From: Gemmatimonadaceae bacterium
GTDB taxonomy: Bacteria > Gemmatimonadota > Gemmatimonadetes > Gemmatimonadales > Gemmatimonadaceae
DNA length: 64,000 bases
Assembly: GCA_020853635.1 (NCBI GenBank)
Contig: JADYYN010000177.1
Span: 1-64,000, forward strand
Reading direction: 5' to 3'
The notes under the pieces were generated by a model that worked only from the letters and a program-made list of their open reading frames with translations, ran no database searches and was not told where the DNA came from. Below, one piece after another: positions 58,720-64,000 of the stretch (position 1 is the stretch's first letter; the number at the start of each line of letters is the position of its first letter). Both the position numbers and the translations under genes were made by a program.

Positions 58720-60593
58720 CTTCTCCCGATTCGTCGAGCCACTCGACCGCCACCCCGCGCACACACACGTTGTCGAAGTCGGACTTCAAACTCGCGCGCA
58801 GCTGCCCCAGCAAGCTCTACTACCGCGAGCTGCGCTACCCCGACGTGCTCGCCGAGGACGAATATCTCGCGTTCCTCGCCGAGGGCGGCTACATGGTGGA
58901 AGCGCTCGCCAAACAGCTCTTCCCCGGCGGCATCACGCTCGAGTACGGGAAGAGTCCGCAGCAAGACTATGAGACCACGCGTGCACATCTCGATGCGGCA
59001 GCGACGGTCACGCTCTTCGAAGCCACGCTGTTCGACGGACAGCGCCTCGCGCGCGTCGACATCCTCAAGCGCACGCCGGCCGGCTTCGACCTGTACGAGG
59101 TGAAGTCGTCGTCCTTCGATCCCGAGGACGCGACGAAGCGCTTCGACAAGACGGGCAGCTACTTCAAGAACATGACCAAGCCCTTCAGCATCAACGCGAA
59201 GTGGCGGGACTATCTCGAGGACGTCACATATCAGGTCGCGTTGCTCAAGGACCTGTTCCCGGGTGTGCCGGTGCGGCCGCACCTCATCCTCATGAACAAG
59301 GACAGCGTCGCCGCCTACGACGGCATGCCGAGCTGGGTGCAAGTGCGCCGCAGTCCGGACGGGCGATTGCACAGCGCGGAGTTCGTGGGTGACGCAGAGG
59401 CCGTGCGTCGCGACCCGCTCACCATCGGACTCGATGTGAGCGACGAGGTCGCCGAATTGGAGCGCGAGGTGCGGGAGGCCACGCAGATGTTCCTCGGCAC
59501 ACTCGCCCCGCAGCTCACGCGGTTGGTCGCACCGCTGGGCAGTCATTGCAAGAAATGCGAGTTCCGCGTCGCTCCGGAGGAGTCGCGCAACGGCTTCCTC
59601 GAATGCTGGGGGGCGCGCGGCAACGTGACACCGCACGTACTCGATCTCTATCGCGGCGGCCCGCTCGTCGACACGCTCATCGAACTGGGCGTCGATCACC
59701 TGCATGACATCACCGAAGAGCACTTCGGTGGCAAGTCCGGCGTGTACGCCGAGCGGCAGCGCGTGCAGGTCACACAATCAAGAAAAGGCGAGGAGTGGTT
59801 CGACGCCGCGTTGCACGAAGCGATGGCCACGGCGCGGTATCCGCTGCACTTCGTCGACTTCGAGGCGGCGACCATCGCGGTCCCGCACCACAAGGGCATG
59901 GGACCTTACGGACAACTCGCGTTTCAGTGGAGCTGCCACACGCTGCGCGCACCCGGCGCGCCGCTCGAGCATCGCGCGTTCCTTAACCGCGACGACCGTT
60001 GGCCCAACGAGGAGTTCGCGCGCACACTGCGCGACGCACTCGGCGCGGCCGGCACGATCCTCGTGTGGTCGGACTTCGAGCGCACGGTCATGAATCGGGT
60101 CGCTGGCGAGCTCACCACACTCGGCAGCGGTGACGCGACACTCGCCGAGTGGCTGACGCTGGCCGCACGGAAGCCGGGGGACGACGGCGCGCGCATGCTC
60201 GATATGCTCAAGCTCTGTCGCGCGTTCTACTATCACCCAGGCATGGGGGGCAGCAACAGCATCAAGATGGTGCTCGACGCACTCTGGAAGTCGTCGGAGA
60301 CCGTGCGCACGCGCTTCGTCGCACTCGCCGGCCGCGACGGCGATCCGGAGCGCGGGCCGTATGCGACGCTGCCGTCGTCATTGATCGACGAGTCCGAGGA
60401 GAAGGTGAACGAAGGCACCGGCGCCATGCGGGCCTACTTCGCGATGGCCTACGGCGCGGAGAAGGACGACCCTGCGGCGAAGGAGCAGTGGGCCAACCTC
60501 CTGCTCGAGTACTGCAAACTCGACACACTCGCCATGGTGCTCATCTGGGAGCACTGGGAGCGGCTCATGGGACGCGGGGCGGCACCCGGTTGA
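58716..60593 (+). CDS. DUF2779 protein: Cas4-like nuclease fused to DEDD exonuclease-like domain
   Basis: A 625-aa protein. The N-terminal part has a PD-(D/E)XK RecB/Cas4-type nuclease pattern: Asp115 (LARVDIL), Glu128-Val-Lys130 (FDLYEVKSSS) and Gln173 (TYQVALLK). Candidate Fe-S cysteines are Cys30 (ARSCPSKLYY), Cys278, Cys281 (HCKKCEF) and Cys297. The C-terminal part looks like a DEDD 3'-5' exonuclease fold: Asp381/Glu383 (HFVDFEAAT), Asp453 (VWSDFERTV) and an Asp in YCKLDTLAM. It probably acts on DNA or RNA in repair or defence. ATG 58716 overlaps the molybdoenzyme stop, an unexpected coupling. Confidence 0.82.
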   Translation: MTSPDSSSHSTATPRTHTLSKSDFKLARSCPSKLYYRELRYPDVLAEDEYLAFLAEGGYMVEALAKQLFPGGITLEYGKSPQQDYETTRAHLDAAATVTLFEATLFDGQRLARVDILKRTPAGFDLYEVKSSSFDPEDATKRFDKTGSYFKNMTKPFSINAKWRDYLEDVTYQVALLKDLFPGVPVRPHLILMNKDSVAAYDGMPSWVQVRRSPDGRLHSAEFVGDAEAVRRDPLTIGLDVSDEVAELEREVREATQMFLGTLAPQLTRLVAPLGSHCKKCEFRVAPEESRNGFLECWGARGNVTPHVLDLYRGGPLVDTLIELGVDHLHDITEEHFGGKSGVYAERQRVQVTQSRKGEEWFDAALHEAMATARYPLHFVDFEAATIAVPHHKGMGPYGQLAFQWSCHTLRAPGAPLEHRAFLNRDDRWPNEEFARTLRDALGAAGTILVWSDFERTVMNRVAGELTTLGSGDATLAEWLTLAARKPGDDGARMLDMLKLCRAFYYHPGMGGSNSIKMVLDALWKSSETVRTRFVALAGRDGDPERGPYATLPSSLIDESEEKVNEGTGAMRAYFAMAYGAEKDDPAAKEQWANLLLEYCKLDTLAMVLIWEHWERLMGRGAAPG

Positions 60594-62013
60594 GTGCCCG
60601 CGTCGCCGGTGCGACCGATTGCGTACGCTCGTCGCCCTGCACTTCCCACTTGAGCACGTACGAACGATCCGGCGGCAGGTCGCAAAGGATCCATCCCCCG
60701 TCCTCGTCGGTCATCGTCTCGCGCACGTGCTCGCGCGCGCCGAACGTCGTGCGGTCGATGATCACCGGCTCGTTCCACACCGCGCGCAGCACGATCCCGC
60801 TCGCGGTCATCGTCGAGTCGTCGACCGGAAGCTTGCCCTCGGCCACGGCCGTCGTGCGCCCGACCGCTCGCTCGGCACAGCGAGTCGCGGCGCGTGACGC
60901 GGGGATCGCGTCCGTGATCGGATCGCGCTGCCAGATGGTGCTCCCCTCGCGACCGACGGCCGTCATGAAGCCCCCGAGCGAGCGATACCCCGTCACGTCG
61001 GTCAGCATGGTGGACGAACGCACGAACGTCGTCACGCCATCGACGGTGCGATAGCCGAGGAGCGGGAAGCGCTGCTCCCACGACGTGATCACGTGGTCGC
61101 CGCTGCGGAGGGCGGCGATCTCGAGCATGCCGGCGACGAGCGGTGACCGCTCGTCCGCTTTGAGCCCCTCGTACTGGAACTCGACCCGCGACAACGCGAG
61201 CGTCTGCGCGTTGAACCGATAGCTTCCCGAGATCTCGACGAAGTTGCGCGCTTCCCGTGTGGGACGGAACCGCAGCACCGGGACGACGTCGCGTTCCAAC
61301 GCGAGCGTGAAGCAGTGCCGCTCCGTGAACCAGGGATCCGCGAGAATCGCGGCGCTCGGCGCGCGATACACGCGCTCGCCGGCGATGTTCGCGAAGAATC
61401 CGTCCTTCTCGAGTTCCTGTACCGTGGTCGTGCGGAACGTCTCCGGCGGGGCGCCCTGCACCCGCCGGAGCATCGTGCGCAGGGTGTCCTCGCCGTTCTT
61501 CGCGGTGCGATGGTCGTAGAGCACGGCGCGCGCCTCGAGATCGCGGTCGCCGATGCGCGACTGCACGATGTCGAGCGTCTTGCGCGCTTCCTCGAGGAGC
61601 AGCGCGACCTGCGCGCGGTCCTCCTTGCTGCCTTTGCAACTGCTGGCCCCGACCTTCCACGCCGGACGTGCCACCGGCTGATCGTCGAGCGTCGCGACGA
61701 GATCCACGACCTCGTCCGTGGTGAGACGCTGCGACGGCAGTACGTGGTCCTCGAAGCCCGGACGGAGCAAGCGCACGGTGAGTGTCGTCGCGCTGTCGAC
61801 GAACAACGCGAAGTCACCGGATCCGCGGGTGATCGCGCGGGCGATCACGCGGTGCGCGGTGTCGGTCGCGACGACGAGCACACCGGGTGCTGGGGTCGCA
61901 CCGTCCGACCGAAGCACCGTGCCGAGGATCTGCTGCGCGCGCGCGGGGACTGCGAGCGCGACGAGCAGTCCGAGCGCAGTGATCGCGAGACAGGGGACGG
62001 AGCGGGCCAGCAT
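60565..62013 (-). CDS. exported protein with carboxypeptidase-regulatory-like domain
   Basis: A 482-aa protein with signal peptide (LGLLVALAVPARAQQ). A CarboxypepD_reg-like beta sandwich occupies about 28-115 (ILGTVLRSDGATPAPGVLVVATD). The remaining 350 residues form a beta-rich domain with three notable cysteines and no recognised active site. A second sandwich-like stretch lies near the C-terminus (GWILCDLPPDRSYVLKWEV). Such proteins often sit in the outer membrane or periplasm of bacteria rich in TonB-dependent receptors. Its end overlaps the convergent DUF2779 gene by 29 bases. Confidence 0.78.
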   Translation of the reverse strand: MLARSVPCLAITALGLLVALAVPARAQQILGTVLRSDGATPAPGVLVVATDTAHRVIARAITRGSGDFALFVDSATTLTVRLLRPGFEDHVLPSQRLTTDEVVDLVATLDDQPVARPAWKVGASSCKGSKEDRAQVALLLEEARKTLDIVQSRIGDRDLEARAVLYDHRTAKNGEDTLRTMLRRVQGAPPETFRTTTVQELEKDGFFANIAGERVYRAPSAAILADPWFTERHCFTLALERDVVPVLRFRPTREARNFVEISGSYRFNAQTLALSRVEFQYEGLKADERSPLVAGMLEIAALRSGDHVITSWEQRFPLLGYRTVDGVTTFVRSSTMLTDVTGYRSLGGFMTAVGREGSTIWQRDPITDAIPASRAATRCAERAVGRTTAVAEGKLPVDDSTMTASGIVLRAVWNEPVIIDRTTFGAREHVRETMTDEDGGWILCDLPPDRSYVLKWEVQGDERTQSVAPATRALNRVPPRVP

Positions 62014-62100
62014 CCCTCAACCGTGCGTCCCGCGATGCACGAGCGCAAGTCACAATCCTGTCGATTGACTCCGTGACGGGTGCGTCGCATCTCTCTGCGT

Positions 62101-63240
62101 ATGCCAACGACCCTGCGTTCCCGCCTTCGCGACTGCCTCCGCCGTGCCCTGTGCCTCGTCGCGCTCGCACCATCCATCCTCGTCGCGCAGTCACGGCGCA
62201 CGGAGCACGTCGTGCTCATCGTGAGTGACGGGGTCCGCTGGCAGGAGGTGTTCCGCGGCGCCGAGCAGCGACTCCTCAGTCGGTCACCCGGCGGAGTGGC
62301 GGACACGACTGGACTCCGTCGCGACTTCTGGCGCACGTACTCCGCCGAGCGTCGCGCGACGCTGATGCCGTTCCTCTGGAACACCGTGGCGCGCGACGGA
62401 CAGCTCTACGGCAATCAGGACCTCGGTCGCGTCGCCGAGATCCAGAACCGATTCAAGTTCTCGTATCCCGGCTACAGCGAACTCTTCACGGGGTTCGCCG
62501 ACGAGCGCATCGACAGCAACGAGTATCCGCCCAATCCGAACGTGACGGTGTTCGAGTGGTTGGCGCGGCGACCCGAGTTCCGTGGTAAAGTCGGCGCGGT
62601 CGCCACCTGGGACGCGTTCGGTCGCATCTTCAATCGGGAACGCGCGGGCATCGACGTGTTGTTCGGGTGGAACGCACCGTTCCCCGAAGAGACCGACGCG
62701 ACCTCACGTCGGGCCATGCTCAACGAGTTGTACCGCACCGGCATCCGCTACTGGCCGAGTGTCAGCTTCGACGCGCCGATGCATCAAGTGGCGAAGGAGT
62801 ACATCCGCAGCAAGCAGCCCCGCGTGATGTTCATCGGGTACGGCGAGACCGACGAGTGGGCGCACGGCCGTCGGTATGATCTGGCGCTGCGTGCGACGCA
62901 GCAGGTCGACGCATACATCGCGGACCTGTGGACGATGATGCAGGCGATGCCGGAGTATCGCGATCGCACGACGTTCATCATCACCACCGACCACGGGCGC
63001 GGCAGTGGTGGCGATGACTGGACATCGCACGGCGAACGGATCGACGGCGCGGAAGACATCTGGATGGCCGTGCTCGGTCCCGACACGCCGCCGCGCGGGG
63101 ACCTGGTTCAGACCACCCGCGTGACGCAGTCACAGGTCGCGGCGACCATCGCCGCCGCTCTTGGCCTCGAGCGCGAGTTCCTGGCCGCCTCTCCCCGCTC
63201 GGCGCCGGCGGTCCGGGAGGCGGTCGCCGGGCGCCGCTGA
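62101..63240 (+). CDS. exported alkaline-phosphatase-superfamily protein
   Basis: A 379-aa exported enzyme-like protein. The leader ALCLVALAPSILVAQ is followed by the metal-ligand strand VVLIVSDGVRWQEVF. A Ser-containing nucleophile region, FKFSYPGYSELFTGF, resembles the (S/T)-x-TG sites of phosphodiesterases and sulfatases. Two further ligand motifs are GYGETDEWAHGRRYD and ITTDHGRGSGGDDW. It is a distant relative of the protein at 8479. GTG 62080 is an alternative start; ATG 62101 gives a cleaner leader. TTGACT at 62065-62070 could be its -35. Confidence 0.83.
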   Translation: MPTTLRSRLRDCLRRALCLVALAPSILVAQSRRTEHVVLIVSDGVRWQEVFRGAEQRLLSRSPGGVADTTGLRRDFWRTYSAERRATLMPFLWNTVARDGQLYGNQDLGRVAEIQNRFKFSYPGYSELFTGFADERIDSNEYPPNPNVTVFEWLARRPEFRGKVGAVATWDAFGRIFNRERAGIDVLFGWNAPFPEETDATSRRAMLNELYRTGIRYWPSVSFDAPMHQVAKEYIRSKQPRVMFIGYGETDEWAHGRRYDLALRATQQVDAYIADLWTMMQAMPEYRDRTTFIITTDHGRGSGGDDWTSHGERIDGAEDIWMAVLGPDTPPRGDLVQTTRVTQSQVAATIAAALGLEREFLAASPRSAPAVREAVAGRR

Positions 63241-63415
63241 CCGAACGGAAGACCGGTCGGACCCTTCGGGACCCCTTTCATCTTGTAGAAAGTGAACTGG
63301 GCACCCATCTTGCAAAGCTGGTCGACGGTGGGTCCGACCTAAGTCCTTGTGGAGTAATGACCTTGAGCGTGGTGTGGCGCAATTCGGGTGACTTGCCTTC
63401 CGTGAGGTCAGCCGA
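63241..63415. other. 175-base intergenic region
   Basis: The space between two rightward genes. It has a pyrimidine-rich stretch near 63280 and somewhat lower GC than its neighbours, and should hold the promoter of the lipoprotein gene at 63416. No convincing terminator or small gene is seen. Confidence 0.3.
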
Positions 63416-64000
63416 ATGATCGGCGACTCGGTTCGTCGTCGTGGACGGTTCGCCGCAGTCGTCGCGATGTCGGCGACGGTGTTGTTGTCGAACTGCCGCT
63501 TGAATGAGCTCCTCAGTCCTGGGGAGCTCGGCACACTCTCGGCTGCGCCGGTGTCGTTGATCGACTCCGCGCGCGTGGGAAGCACGGCCGCGCGTGTGAG
63601 CACGGCATCGCTCACGATCAATGGTCCCGGTGAGCTCATCCAGTTCGCCGCACGTGCCGCGCAGAACAGCCCGTGGCTCGATCTCAGTGCCGCGACGGGC
63701 AGCGCGCCTGGTGACTTCGTTGTGTCGCTCGATCCGACCGGACTCGCGGTCGGGGAATACCTCGATACACTCCGCCTGACGGCAGATGGGCCCGAAGAGC
63801 GCACGCTCGACATCCCCGTGCGCTTCACCGTGCAGCCCTGCGCGATCACGGACATCGACGCGGTGCCCGCCACGATCACCGGTACGCTCACGACCGCAGA
63901 CTGTGGGTCCGCCGCGCAGCCCGGACGCTTCGCGCGTCGCTATCGCTTCGCGGGCACGGCGAACGATTCACTCACCATCCAGGTCGCGGCGTCGGGCTTC
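63416..64000 (+). CDS. lipoprotein with BACON/Ig-like domain (C-terminus beyond right edge)
   Basis: The first 195 residues of a lipoprotein (leader VVAMSATVLLSNC). A beta-sandwich region follows that resembles BACON or ASPM-like Ig domains (VSTASLTINGPGELIQFAARA, WLDLSAATG, VGEYLDTLRLTADGPEERTLDIPVRF). A second domain then begins with PCAITDIDAVPATITGTLTTADC, as in pre-peptidase C-terminal-like domains. GAGGT seven bases before the ATG supports the start. The real length and function cannot be seen. Confidence 0.72.
   Translation, partial: MIGDSVRRRGRFAAVVAMSATVLLSNCRLNELLSPGELGTLSAAPVSLIDSARVGSTAARVSTASLTINGPGELIQFAARAAQNSPWLDLSAATGSAPGDFVVSLDPTGLAVGEYLDTLRLTADGPEERTLDIPVRFTVQPCAITDIDAVPATITGTLTTADCGSAAQPGRFARRYRFAGTANDSLTIQVAASGF

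Noticed and set aside
63130-63891. Minus-strand open frame across the end of the phosphatase-like gene and the start of the last lipoprotein gene
   Set aside because: Ser/Arg-rich shadow; the plus-strand frames have leader peptides, a ribosome site and family motifs.

Overview
The window is a high-GC, gene-dense bacterial chromosome segment. It resembles Gemmatimonadota: signal-peptide BNR/VPS10-like giant proteins, M28 and S41 peptidases, a TolB-like propeller lipoprotein, GTG starts and several apparently leaderless genes. This placement is inference from family content; the window has no rRNA, tRNA or other phylogenetic marker. I see no insertion sequence, prophage or CRISPR array, and coding density is ordinary throughout.

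Layout. 1-5033: arginine biosynthesis, with argH (running off the left edge) and argR leftward and argC-argB-argD rightward; a palindrome with ARG-box features covers the argC promoter. 5138-13168: a large exported BNR/VPS10-like protein facing a run of phosphodiesterase-like enzyme, aldo/keto-reductase-like protein with a decayed catalytic tetrad, and M28 peptidase. 13315-17899: ThiF/MoeB-rhodanese fusion, alpha/beta hydrolase, MBL-fold hydrolase, YggX-like cysteine protein, NrtR-type regulator and an unknown small gene. 17973-29273, all leftward: zinc-ribbon/cold-shock pair, NTF2-like exported protein, a compact SPFH - zinc ribbon - methyltransferase - YhaM-like nuclease - class I fumarase run, TolB-like lipoprotein, S41 protease, plasmid RepA-like protein, MerR regulator, and a charge-segregated histone H1-like protein. 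29342-36472: complete tripartite RND efflux system (TolC-type protein, membrane fusion lipoprotein, RND pump) followed by an HD-GYP response regulator. 36784-41024: zinc-ribbon membrane protein, glutamine synthetase, tandem universal stress protein, FKBP isomerase lipoprotein, small exported protein. 41096-51058: second giant BNR/VPS10-like protein, penicillin acylase family enzyme, Big-1-like lipoprotein, DUF2207 membrane protein, exported charged-heptad protein, endonuclease/exonuclease/phosphatase family lipoprotein. 51140-64000: PLP decarboxylase with MFS transporter, MATE transporter, TonB-C-like repeat lipoprotein, molybdopterin oxidoreductase overlapping a DUF2779 nuclease, carboxypeptidase-regulatory-domain protein, alkaline-phosphatase-superfamily protein, and a lipoprotein cut by the right edge.

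How genes work together. The arg cluster covers acetylglutamate phosphorylation, reduction and transamination plus argininosuccinate lyase; argA/argJ, argF and argG are not in the window. The efflux genes overlap or are closely spaced and make one complex. The SPFH-to-fumarase run looks co-transcribed, but its functional logic is unclear. Convergent or terminal genes are often separated by strong GC-rich hairpins. The most interesting loci are the DUF2779 Cas4-like/DEDD fusion, the acidic-plus-H1-like protein, the exported heptad protein, the inactivated AKR and HD-GYP domains, the chromosomal RepA-like gene, and the -10-box-at-minus-12 architecture that suggests leaderless mRNAs.
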